64,000 nucleotides of DNA from Hyphomonadaceae bacterium TMED5 (lineage in GTDB: Bacteria > Pseudomonadota > Alphaproteobacteria > Caulobacterales > Hyphomonadaceae), in assembly GCA_002173095.1 (NCBI GenBank), contig NHBK01000014.1, positions 310,001 through 374,000 on the forward strand, written 5' to 3'. Positions 41,872-49,672 of the stretch are shown here, in pieces (position 1 is the stretch's first letter; every line of letters starts with the position of its first letter). Under the pieces are notes generated by a model. The model made no database searches. It worked only from the letters and a program-made list of their open reading frames with translations, and was not told where the DNA came from. The position numbers were made by a program, and so were the translations under genes.

Positions 41872-44270
41872 TGGCTGTTGGGACTTCAGGGGTAGACCAT
41901 CCGGTAATTCGGAATGTTGAAGATTTTGACACCAACTCCGGTGGTTGGATGGAGAAGGTTCTGTTCAATAACAGGATCGTCTTCCTGATCATTTGTGCGC
42001 TGATCACAGCCGTTTTTGCTTTCCAGGCGCGCAATGTCACGATGAATGCGGCGTTCGAGAAAATGATCCCGACCAGCCACCCATATATCGTGAACTTCCT
42101 CGATAATCAGAGTGATTTGGCAGGTGGCGGTAACACGCTTCGCATCGCAGTTGCCGTTGATGAGGGGACGATTTTTGAAAAGGAATATCTGCAGACCGTC
42201 CGTGAGCTGACGGATGCGGTTTTTCTTCTGCCGGGCGTGGATCGCCCTTATCTGGAATCGCTCTGGGCGCCGGCTGTTCGCTGGACCGCTGTGACCGAGG
42301 ATGGTCTGGATGGCGGCCCGGTTATTCCGGACAATTATGATGGTTCGCCGGAATCGATTGAGCAGGTTCAGGTGAATGTTGAACGCTCCGGCGAAATCGG
42401 CCAGCTGGTCGCTGCAAACTATCGTTCGTCCATCATCGTTGTGCCGCTGCAAAGCGTGAATGCCGAAACGGGCGAGCGTATCAATTATGCGGAACTGTCT
42501 CGCACGCTTGAAGACCTGCGTGCGCAGTATGAAACCGAGAATATCAGCATTCACATCACCGGTTTTTCCAAAATCGTAGGTGATATGATTGCGGGTCTGA
42601 AGCAGATGCTGATGTTCTTTGCGATCGCAATCCTCATCTCTGCGGGTGTTCTGTACTGGTATACGCGTTGTGTGCGTAGCACGCTGCTCGTGATTGCCTG
42701 TTCGCTCGTTGCCGTCATCTGGTTGATGGGCTTCCTGCCGACCTTCGGCTACGAACTCGACCCGTATTCCATTCTCGTTCCATTCCTCGTTTTTGCGATT
42801 GGCATGAGTCATGGCGCGCAGAAAATGAATGGCATTATGCAGGATATTGGGCGGGGGGCGCACAAACTGGTGGCCGCGCGTTATACGTTCCGCCGCCTTT
42901 TCCTTGCCGGTCTGACGGCGCTATTGGCGGATGCGGTGGGCTTTGCAGTGCTGATGGTGATCGACATTCCGGTCATTCAGGACCTTGCCATCACCGCAAG
43001 TATCGGCGTGGCAATGCTGATCATCACCAACCTTCTGCTGTTACCGGTGCTTCTGTCGTATTCCGGCGTGAATGCTAAAGTTGCTCATGATGCGCTGGGT
43101 GAAGAGATCGAAGATGCCTTCGATACGGAGCATGAAAAGCACCCGCTTTGGGACTTTCTGGATAAATTCACTCAGAAGAAATGGGCGACTTACGCGATAG
43201 CTGTGTCTGCGGTGATGCTGGTTGGCGGGTTCATGTATGCGCAGAATCTGAAGATCGGTGACACCAATCCGGGCGCGCCAGAGCTGCGACCAAACTCGCG
43301 TTACAATGTCGATAACGCTTATATGGTTGAGAATTATGCGGCGAGCTCTGACGTTTATGTCGTCATGGTCACCACGCCTCAATATGCGTGTGCGCACTAT
43401 AACACCATCATGGCCGTCGATGCGCTGGAGAACCGTCTTCAGCAATTGCCGGGCGTTGAATCAACAAACTCAATTGCCGGTCTGGCGCGTCTCAACCATG
43501 CGGGTCTGAATGAAGGCAGCCTGGATTGGTACGAAATTCCGCGCTCACAATTCATGCTGAATGCCATCATTACGCGGGCCCCGCGTGAGCTGTTCAACCA
43601 GAATTGTGACCTGCTGACGATTTACGCTTACCTGACAGACCATAAGGCCGACACGCTGGAGTCTGTTGTTGCGACGGTCGAAGAGTTCGCTGACGAATAT
43701 AACACTGAGGATATTTGCTTCCTCAATGCGGCGGGTAATGCGGGCATCGAGGCTGCGACCAATATCGTGGTTGAGCATGCCAATAAGATCATGCTGCTTT
43801 TGGTTTATGCTGCAGTTATCATTCTGGCGTTCATCACCTTCCGTTCATGGCGTGCTGTGATCTGCGCAATCGTGCCGCTGATCATGACGTCTGTCCTTTG
43901 TGAAGCACTGATGGTGAGCCTGAATATCGGTGTGAAAGTTGCGACCCTTCCAGTTGTGGCATTGGGCGTGGGAATTGGCGTCGACTATTCGCTCTATGTG
44001 ATGACGGTCATGCTTTCCAATTTGCGTCAGGGTCGTTCGCTTTCCGCGAGCTATTACGAAGCGCTGACCTTTACCGGAAAGGTTGTGATCCTGACGGGTA
44101 TTTCACTCGGTATTGCAGTTGCGACCTGGGCATTCTCACCGATCAAATTCCAGGCTGATATGGGAATTCTGCTGGCCTTCATGTTCATCTGGAACATGCT
44201 GGGCGCGCTGATCCTGTTGCCGGCTCTGTCATACTTCCTGCTAAAACCCGCTAAAGTAGAGGTCGAATAA
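41871..44270 (+). CDS. RND superfamily transporter (HAE3/MMPL type)
   Basis: A 799-residue inner-membrane protein with two halves, each with a TM helix, a large periplasmic loop and a five-helix bundle (MMPL type). The first bundle is around residues 230-420 (GDMIAGLKQMLMFFAIAILIS...), the second around 640-790. ATG 41871 shares a base with the preceding stop; GTG 41868 is an alternative. HAE3-type members move lipids, hopanoids or hydrophobic compounds. With DUF1302, DUF1329 and YCF48 it probably moves a hydrophobic substrate or pathway intermediate across the envelope. Confidence 0.89.
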   Translation: MAVGTSGVDHPVIRNVEDFDTNSGGWMEKVLFNNRIVFLIICALITAVFAFQARNVTMNAAFEKMIPTSHPYIVNFLDNQSDLAGGGNTLRIAVAVDEGTIFEKEYLQTVRELTDAVFLLPGVDRPYLESLWAPAVRWTAVTEDGLDGGPVIPDNYDGSPESIEQVQVNVERSGEIGQLVAANYRSSIIVVPLQSVNAETGERINYAELSRTLEDLRAQYETENISIHITGFSKIVGDMIAGLKQMLMFFAIAILISAGVLYWYTRCVRSTLLVIACSLVAVIWLMGFLPTFGYELDPYSILVPFLVFAIGMSHGAQKMNGIMQDIGRGAHKLVAARYTFRRLFLAGLTALLADAVGFAVLMVIDIPVIQDLAITASIGVAMLIITNLLLLPVLLSYSGVNAKVAHDALGEEIEDAFDTEHEKHPLWDFLDKFTQKKWATYAIAVSAVMLVGGFMYAQNLKIGDTNPGAPELRPNSRYNVDNAYMVENYAASSDVYVVMVTTPQYACAHYNTIMAVDALENRLQQLPGVESTNSIAGLARLNHAGLNEGSLDWYEIPRSQFMLNAIITRAPRELFNQNCDLLTIYAYLTDHKADTLESVVATVEEFADEYNTEDICFLNAAGNAGIEAATNIVVEHANKIMLLLVYAAVIILAFITFRSWRAVICAIVPLIMTSVLCEALMVSLNIGVKVATLPVVALGVGIGVDYSLYVMTVMLSNLRQGRSLSASYYEALTFTGKVVILTGISLGIAVATWAFSPIKFQADMGILLAFMFIWNMLGALILLPALSYFLLKPAKVEVE

Positions 44271-44376
44271 AACTCTGAATTGATACGACTAAAATGGAAA
44301 TAAAGGTCTATCGACGCGAAAAGAATTCTGGGCTCTAAATAAGGTGGGAGATGCCGAGAAATAATAAAATAGGCAT

Positions 44377-46101
44377 ATGATGAAAGAACAGAGTGCACTC
44401 GACCAGTTTGATCTGCGATCTAGACTGAGATTCAATTCAGATACCGGGCGTATCTGGCTTGATGAGCACCGTATGGTGCTCATGCACACTCGAGCTGTGG
44501 GTGCACTGCGCAAAGAACTTTTCGATCAGGTCGGTGAACAAAAAGCGCAAGCCATGTTGTGGCGCGCAGCGTTTGAGGGCGGGAAGCTCGACGCTGAAAT
44601 GGCGCTCAAAATGATCGATGACGCAGAAAACTATGACGTTTTCCAGATCGGGCCGTCCATTCACGGTCTGGAGGGCATGGTTCAGTCTGAAATCGTTCAG
44701 AATGACATTGACTGGGAGAAGGGTGTTTTCCGCGGCCGGGTTCATTTTCGCAATTCTTGGGAGGCTGAATCCCATACGCAATTGTTCGGTGAGGATTATA
44801 AGCGCGCTTGCTGGACGATAACCGGATACGCCTCTGGTTATGTGAGCCGTTTTCTTCAGAGCTATGTGATTTTCAAGGAAACGCAGTGCGCATGTAATGG
44901 TCACGAGTATTGCGTGATGGAGGGGCTTCCGGCCGATGAATGGGGCGATGATCCGGTTGTTGCGTCTCTCACTGGCCTGGCGGATACCGATTCAGACAGA
45001 TTTGAGCTGGAACAAGAACTCTGTGGGCTACGTAAAACTGTATTCAATGGCGGTGTAAAACGCGCGCCGATATCGACCGGAAATCTGGTCGGTGAATCTC
45101 AGGGCTTTATGCGGGCCTTTGATCTTCTGGCGAAAGCAGCGCCGAGCCCTATTACGGTTATGCTGCTCGGTGAAACCGGGGTCGGAAAAGAGGTTTTCGC
45201 CCGCTGGCTGCACGAGCATTCCCCTCGAAAAGACAAGCCCTTCATCGCAGTGAATTGCGGTGCAATTCCTGTAGAGCTGATTGAGTCTGAACTCTTTGGT
45301 GTTCGGAAAGGGGCTTATACCGGGGCAGATCAGTCCAGACCCGGACGATTTGAACGCGCCGATGGCGGAACCTTGTTTCTGGATGAGGTCGGCGACTTGC
45401 CGCCCGCGGCTCAGGTGAAACTCCTTCGCGCCATTCAGACCGGTGAAGTGGAGCGCCTTGGTGATGATCAGGTTCGCAAGGTCGATGTGCGCATCGTTTC
45501 AGCGACAAACTCCAATCTGAAAACGGCGATGCAGAAAGGCGAGTTCCGCCAGGATCTCTATTATCGTCTGTCTACTTATCCGGTAGAAATTCCGCCGCTT
45601 CGCGAACGCGGCAATGACATCACTATCCTCGCGGAAGCCATGATCGGGAAATTCTCCGGTCCTTACGGCAAGGAAGTTACCGGCCTCACCGACCGCGCTA
45701 TTCGCGCCCTTAAAGCGCATGACTGGCCGGGCAATGTTCGCGAACTTGAGAATACGATCGAGCGGGGCATTCTGCTGGCAGAAAGTGGCAATGCGATCGA
45801 AGCTGATCATCTGTTTCCGAGTGGACTGCCAGTTGGTTCCGAAGGCGCGCGTCTTCAGTCAGATGGCATGCTGAAAAAGCAAAACCCGCTTGCGAGCACG
45901 ACACCCGATTGGAAGTCCATGATTGAAGATGGCTTCGTTCTGGAGACGCTGGAAAACCAGATGGTAGAGACCGCAGTTGCCATGTCTTCCGGCAATATTT
46001 CTGAAGCCGCCAGACTGCTCGGGCTGACGCGCCGGCAGCTCGATTATAAGCTGAAAAATATGGAGCGGGAGAAGGCTGAAATCACGCAGGAGGGAAGCTG
46101 A
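44377..46101 (+). CDS. dmpR: DmpR/XylR-type sigma-54 activator for phenol catabolism
   Basis: A 574-residue regulator with three domains. The N-terminal XylR_N/V4R sensor (about 15-190) has His96 in place of the phenol-contacting His106 of MopR, and a zinc set Cys145, Glu168, Cys171, Cys179 with the MopR spacing. The AAA+ domain (about 235-460) has Walker A GETGVGKE (265-272), GAYTGA (312-317; usually GAFTGA) and Walker B GGTLFLDE (330-337). The C-terminal Fis-type HTH is at ISEAARLLGLTRRQLDYKLK. It should bind a phenol and activate the -24/-12 promoters at 46219 and 48652. No good ribosome site is seen before ATG 44377. Confidence 0.93.
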   Translation: MMKEQSALDQFDLRSRLRFNSDTGRIWLDEHRMVLMHTRAVGALRKELFDQVGEQKAQAMLWRAAFEGGKLDAEMALKMIDDAENYDVFQIGPSIHGLEGMVQSEIVQNDIDWEKGVFRGRVHFRNSWEAESHTQLFGEDYKRACWTITGYASGYVSRFLQSYVIFKETQCACNGHEYCVMEGLPADEWGDDPVVASLTGLADTDSDRFELEQELCGLRKTVFNGGVKRAPISTGNLVGESQGFMRAFDLLAKAAPSPITVMLLGETGVGKEVFARWLHEHSPRKDKPFIAVNCGAIPVELIESELFGVRKGAYTGADQSRPGRFERADGGTLFLDEVGDLPPAAQVKLLRAIQTGEVERLGDDQVRKVDVRIVSATNSNLKTAMQKGEFRQDLYYRLSTYPVEIPPLRERGNDITILAEAMIGKFSGPYGKEVTGLTDRAIRALKAHDWPGNVRELENTIERGILLAESGNAIEADHLFPSGLPVGSEGARLQSDGMLKKQNPLASTTPDWKSMIEDGFVLETLENQMVETAVAMSSGNISEAARLLGLTRRQLDYKLKNMEREKAEITQEGS

Positions 46102-46113
46102 AAACCCCCGATT

Positions 46114-46153
46114 TGACAATTTTGTCACCTCCCTCGGGAGTGCACAAAATTGT
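46114..46153. promoter_or_regulatory. Upstream activator sites for the DmpR-like protein (dioxygenase 1 promoter)
   Basis: TGACAATTTTGTCA (46114-46127) and ACAAAATTGT (46144-46153) are near-symmetric repeats whose centres are 28 bp apart. They lie about 72 and 100 bp upstream of the -24 GG at 46220, the distance typical of XylR/DmpR sites. The same motif pair occurs before the phenol hydroxylase operon. Confidence 0.75.
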
Positions 46154-46218
46154 CGATTTTATGTATGCTTGGCAACCTAAAAAAACGTATTAAAACAGTG
46201 GGTTATTTTTGGTTTTCT

Positions 46219-46234
46219 TGGCATGCTAATTGCT
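46219..46234 (+). promoter_or_regulatory. Sigma-54 promoter of the catechol 2,3-dioxygenase gene
   Basis: TGGCAT-GCTAA-TTGCT: GG at 46220-46221 and GC at 46232-46233 with the exact 12-base step of sigma-54 -24/-12 elements (consensus TGGCAC-N5-TTGC). It is 81 bases upstream of the start codon at 46315 and downstream of paired activator sites. Confidence 0.85.
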
Positions 46235-46314
46235 AATCTTAACGTAGAGCCCCGACGCTGACCGGGGGTAGAATTGCAGCCTTGCAGCTGCTTGGCCATA
46301 TGGGAGGATATTCA

Positions 46315-47241
46315 ATGGCTATGACTGGAGTACTGCGTCCGGGACACGTGCAGTTGCGCGTTCTTGATCTGGACGAGTCTATAAAATTTTATGGCGACGT
46401 TTTGGGTCTGATCGAAACTGGCCGCGACCAGCACGGGCGCGTTTACTTCAAATGCTGGGACGAGCATGACCATTCGAGCTTCATCATCCGAGAAGCTGAA
46501 GCGCCAGGTATGGATTATATGGGGTTCCGTGTTCTTGATGTTCCGACGCTGAACGATATTGAGAAGAAACTGAACGATTACGGTCTCGAAACGACCCGTA
46601 TTCCGGCTGGCGAGCTGCTTGAAACGGGTGAGCGCGTTCGTTTCACCACGCCATCAGGTCACGAAATCGAATTCTACGCCGAAAAGAACAAAGTCGGGAA
46701 TGGCCTTGGCAATGTCTCCCCTGCGCCTTGGGCACCAGAGCGCGAAAAAGGCATGGGTCCAGTTCATCTCGACCACTGCCTGCTCTATGGCCCCAACATT
46801 GATGAGACGGCGAAGATTTTCACTGAGCTGCTCGGCTTTCGTGTTACCGAAAATATTCTGGACCCGGAAGGTGGCAATGCTGCGCACTTCATGTCCACGT
46901 CGCACAAGCCGCATGATATTGCGTTCGTGAACTATCCGGAGCCGGGTAAATTCCATCACGCATCTTTCCTTCTGGAAACCTGGGAACAGGTACTTCGCGC
47001 AGCGGACATCATGTCCATGCACAAGGTGAATGTTGATATTGGTCCAACCCGTCACGGCGTGACGCGCGGCATGACGATTTACGCCTGGGACCCTTCCGGC
47101 AACCGTTTCGAAACATTTGCGGGCGGCTATTTTGCATATCCGGACAAGGAGAAAATTGTCTGGCCAGCAGAGGATTTCGGTCAGGGGCTAGACTACCCTC
47201 AACGCAAACTGCACGAGTCCTTCCTGACGATTGTGACTTAA
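46315..47241 (+). CDS. dmpB: Catechol 2,3-dioxygenase (extradiol, XylE/DmpB type)
   Basis: A 308-residue enzyme closely like XylE of the TOL plasmid. It opens catechol between C2 and C3 to 2-hydroxymuconic semialdehyde using Fe(II). Iron ligands His154 (LDHCLLY), His215 (FHHASF) and Glu266 (NRFETF) match XylE His153, His214 and Glu265. The loop DIGPTRHGVT with the second-shell His is conserved. ATG 46315 has GGGAGG upstream; an earlier in-frame start at 46282 lacks one. It has its own sigma-54 promoter and a strong terminator after it, and a second, broken copy follows. Confidence 0.96.
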   Translation: MAMTGVLRPGHVQLRVLDLDESIKFYGDVLGLIETGRDQHGRVYFKCWDEHDHSSFIIREAEAPGMDYMGFRVLDVPTLNDIEKKLNDYGLETTRIPAGELLETGERVRFTTPSGHEIEFYAEKNKVGNGLGNVSPAPWAPEREKGMGPVHLDHCLLYGPNIDETAKIFTELLGFRVTENILDPEGGNAAHFMSTSHKPHDIAFVNYPEPGKFHHASFLLETWEQVLRAADIMSMHKVNVDIGPTRHGVTRGMTIYAWDPSGNRFETFAGGYFAYPDKEKIVWPAEDFGQGLDYPQRKLHESFLTIVT

Positions 47242-47249
47242 GTCTAATT

Positions 47250-47492
47250 ACAATATTGTCAGAATATTCGATGACGGGAAATCTTAAACAGATTTCCCGT
47301 TATTTTTTGGGGTAAAAACTGACAGGATTGTAAACTTCCTATTCCTGAATTTACAAAATTGTAAATCCCCAGAATTTCCGACAACGAGTCTACAACATTG
47401 AATGTATGAGGATAAGTGCGACGTAAAGACACCACTTTTATTGTTGTTTTTATTTGTCTCCCGGATAGATAATCGCCTCACAAATATTGTGA
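47250..47492. promoter_or_regulatory. Multiple activator-site repeats and weak sigma-54-like element before dioxygenase 2
   Basis: ACAA-TTGT-like repeats occur at 47250-47259 (ACAATATTGT), 47322-47331 (ACAGGATTGT), 47353-47362 (ACAAAATTGT), 47392-47401 (ACAACATTGA) and 47478-47492 (TCACAAATATTGTGA, a perfect palindrome). A GG/GC pair with 12-base step at 47463-47476 could be a weak -24/-12 element, but its flanks are poor (CGGATA...TCGCC). Five or so sites suggest stronger or different control of the second gene. Confidence 0.5.
47274..47308 (+). terminator. Rho-independent terminator after dioxygenase 1
   Basis: ACGGGAAATC-TTAAACA-GATTTCCCGT, a 10-bp perfect stem with a 7-base loop, then TA and six T. 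It ends the first dioxygenase transcript 33 bases after its stop. Confidence 0.92.
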
Positions 47493-47517
47493 CTATCCAT
47501 CTGGGAGGCTCAAAAAA

Positions 47518-48446
47518 ATGGGAATGACTGGAGTACTTCGTCCGGGTCATGCGCAAGTCCGCGTTCTGAACCTGGAAGAGAGCATCAAGTTTTACACTGA
47601 CGTTATGGGCATGGTTGAAACCGGCCGTGACGATCAGGGGCGCGTCTATTTCAAATGCTGGGATGAGCGCGACCATAACAGCTACATCATCCGCGAAGCT
47701 GAAACGCCGGGCATCGACTTTTTCGCATTCAAAGTTCTGGATGCTGCGACGCTGGATCAGCTGGACAAAGACCTGAATGATTATGGTCTGTCTACGGAGC
47801 GTATTCCGCGGGCGAGCTGCTTGAAACGGGAGAGCGCGTACGTTTCACCCTGCCATCTGGCCATGATATTGAGCTTTACTGGGAAAAGACGGCAATCGGA
47901 AACGGCCTGCCATTGATGAATCCGGGGCCATGGATTCCGGAGTCAGAAAAAGGCATTCGTCCCGTTCGTCTGGACCATTGTCTGCTGTACGGACCAAACA
48001 TTGCCGAAGTGCAGAAAATCTTCACCGAGGTGTTGGGCTTCTATCTGGTGGAGCGCGTGCTGACCGAAGATGAGAGCGCCAATGCCGCCATCTGGCTTTC
48101 CTGCTCGCATAAGGTTCACGACATTGCGTTCGCTGAATATCCGGAGCCGGGCAAATTGCACCATTGCTCCTTCCTTCTGGAAAGCTGGGAGCAGGTTCTT
48201 CGCGCGGGCGATATCATGTCTATGAATGAGGTCAGCGTGGATATCGGGCCGACCCGCCACGGCATTACGCGCGGCTGTACGATTTACGCATGGGACCCAT
48301 CTGGCAACCGGTTCGAAACCTTCATGGGCGGCTATCAGCCATACCCGGATTATGAGCCGCTGACATGGACTTTCGACCATTTCGGACAGGGGCTGGATTA
48401 CCCGCAGCGCAAAATGCACGAAACTTTCCTTACCGTCGTTACTTAA
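47518..48446 (+). pseudogene. dmpB2: Second catechol 2,3-dioxygenase, broken by a one-base frameshift
   Basis: Both halves are clearly a paralogue of the intact enzyme at 46315. The first frame (47518-47916) reads MGMTGVLRPGHAQVRVLNLE... to RIP; the second carries AGELLETGERVRFTLPSG... to HETFLTVVT at 48446. The join is at 47806-47812: CCGCGGGC should be CCGGCGGGC as in the first gene's ATTCCGGCTGGCGAG, so one G is missing. Repaired, the protein has 309 residues, with His and Glu ligands in RLDHCLLYG, LHHCSF and NRFETF. A good GGGAGG ribosome site precedes the start. Sequencing error is a real alternative. Confidence 0.85.
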
Positions 48447-48470
48447 TCCTCCCGAACGACGATAAAGACC

Positions 48471-48502
48471 GCCCCGCATCCCAAATGCGGGGCTTTTTTT
48501 TT
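48471..48502 (+). terminator. Strong rho-independent terminator after dioxygenase 2
   Basis: GCCCCGCAT-CCCAA-ATGCGGGGC, a 9-bp perfect GC-rich stem with a 5-base loop, followed by nine T. It separates the second dioxygenase from the phenol hydroxylase operon. Confidence 0.95.
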
Positions 48503-48542
48503 GGTGCGATCATCGGCTGGCAAAGCCAAGTCGCGAGGATCA

Positions 48543-48581
48543 ACAAAATTGTTAAACGTGTTTGGTGGCCGACAGTTTTGT
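48543..48581. promoter_or_regulatory. Paired activator sites before the phenol hydroxylase operon
   Basis: ACAAAATTGT (48543-48552) and ACAGTTTTGT (48572-48581), centres 29 bp apart and about 77 and 106 bp upstream of the -24 GG. Spacing and motif repeat the arrangement at 46114-46153, so the DmpR-like protein probably binds both. Confidence 0.75.
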
Positions 48582-48651
48582 CACTTTGTTGCATATGCGA
48601 AATATATTATAAAAACGAATAAAAACAGTATAAAAGCTGGTTAACAAAAAC

Positions 48652-48667
48652 TGGCACGCTCCTTGCG
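48652..48667 (+). promoter_or_regulatory. Sigma-54 promoter of the phenol hydroxylase operon
   Basis: TGGCAC-GCTCC-TTGCG, an almost exact consensus with GG at 48653-48654 and GC at 48665-48666. It lies 68 bases before the first start codon of the operon (48735). Confidence 0.92.
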
Positions 48668-48734
48668 AATACGTAAACAGCGCTCCCCGTCAGAGGGGGT
48701 GATTGATGAACACATATTCCATTGGGAGGAAGCT

Positions 48735-48797
48735 ATGACTGACCTGTTTCTATCAGTGTATCTGCGCCTCGACCTGGCTGAGGGGGATCAGAAATGA
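48735..48797 (+). CDS. 20-residue leader ORF coupled to phenol hydroxylase dmpK
   Basis: ATG 48735 has a strong GGGAGGA ribosome site six bases upstream. It encodes MTDLFLSVYLRLDLAEGDQK, ending at TGA 48795-48797 which overlaps the dmpK start (ATGA). I do not recognise the peptide. It may be a leader that couples translation to dmpK, or a very small protein. The alternative is that it is only the entry site for ribosomes re-initiating at dmpK. Confidence 0.5.
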   Translation: MTDLFLSVYLRLDLAEGDQK

Positions 48798-49672
48798 CCC
48801 TGACTGAGCTGGGCGAGAATATTGCAGACAAGAGTTTCGATACGCGCCCGCGCTTCGTCCGTTTGACCGGCGAACGCTCTGGCTTTATCGAATTCGATTT
48901 CGCCATTGGCGAGCCTGACATTCACATTGAAATGATCTTGTCCGAGCAGGCCTTCAAGGAGTTCTGCGAGAACAACAATGTGACGGTTCTGGAGCCGCGC
49001 GCACACCATCATGAGAAGGTCGAGGATATCGGTTTTGAATGGCGTCTGTCCGATGCGACCGGACGACTGAAATCAAAATCTACAGAAAAAAAATCGGAGA
49101 GGACTGACATGCAAATCGACATGAAAACAGTCGCGATCGAACCACAGAGGAAAACGTTCGATCACCTGAAAGCCCGGTTCGGCGACAAAGTGCCGTCCCG
49201 CTATCAGGAAGCGACTTACGACCTGCAGGTCGAAGAGAATATGCACTACCGCCCGACATGGGATCCGGAGCAGAATCTGTATGATAAAGAGCTCTCCAAA
49301 ATCCGCATGGAAGACTGGTATGCGCTCAAAGACCCGCGTCAGTTCTATTACTCCACTTATACGCTTTCACGTGCACGCCAGCAGGAAGCGATGGAGTCCA
49401 ACTTCAAATTCGTAGAGAGCCGCGGCCTTGTCGCCCTGATGAGCGATGAGTTGCGTGCGACTGCGCTTGATCTGCTTCTGCCGCTGCGTCACGAGAACTG
49501 GTCTGCGAACCTCAATAACACTTTCATCTGCGGATATGGTTATGGCACGGCGTTCACTCAGCCATGCATGTACCATGCGGTGGATAATCTGGGGCAGGCT
49601 CAGTATCTTTCACGTCTCGGCCTACTTCTTGGCGGCAAGCAAAGCCTCGCTAACGCAAAGAAAAATGGATGA
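48794..49672 (+). CDS. dmpK-dmpL': Phenol hydroxylase DmpK fused by frameshift to the N-terminal two-thirds of DmpL
   Basis: As sequenced this is one 292-residue frame. Residues 1-104 are DmpK, the small assembly/iron-loading protein (RFVRLTGERSGFIEFDFAIGEP... FEWRL). From Met106 on it is DmpL, the beta-type subunit of the oxygenase (DHLKARFGDKVPSRYQEATYD, MHYRPTWDPE). A GGAGAGG ribosome site at 49096-49102 before ATG 49109 marks the true dmpL start. With one more A in the A8 tract at 49086-49093, dmpK would end at TGA 49105-49107, one base before dmpL. The frame then ends early at 49672 by a second one-base loss. Confidence 0.8.
   Translation: MTLTELGENIADKSFDTRPRFVRLTGERSGFIEFDFAIGEPDIHIEMILSEQAFKEFCENNNVTVLEPRAHHHEKVEDIGFEWRLSDATGRLKSKSTEKKSERTDMQIDMKTVAIEPQRKTFDHLKARFGDKVPSRYQEATYDLQVEENMHYRPTWDPEQNLYDKELSKIRMEDWYALKDPRQFYYSTYTLSRARQQEAMESNFKFVESRGLVALMSDELRATALDLLLPLRHENWSANLNNTFICGYGYGTAFTQPCMYHAVDNLGQAQYLSRLGLLLGGKQSLANAKKNG

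Noticed and set aside
41886-42863. 325-codon open frame on the minus strand opposite the RND gene
   Set aside because: It mirrors the RND gene; the translated sequence is Arg/His-rich and without domains.
44351-44380. Nine-residue leader ORF before the dmpR-like gene
   Set aside because: Its only ribosome-like sequence directly abuts the ATG with no spacing, so initiation there is unlikely.
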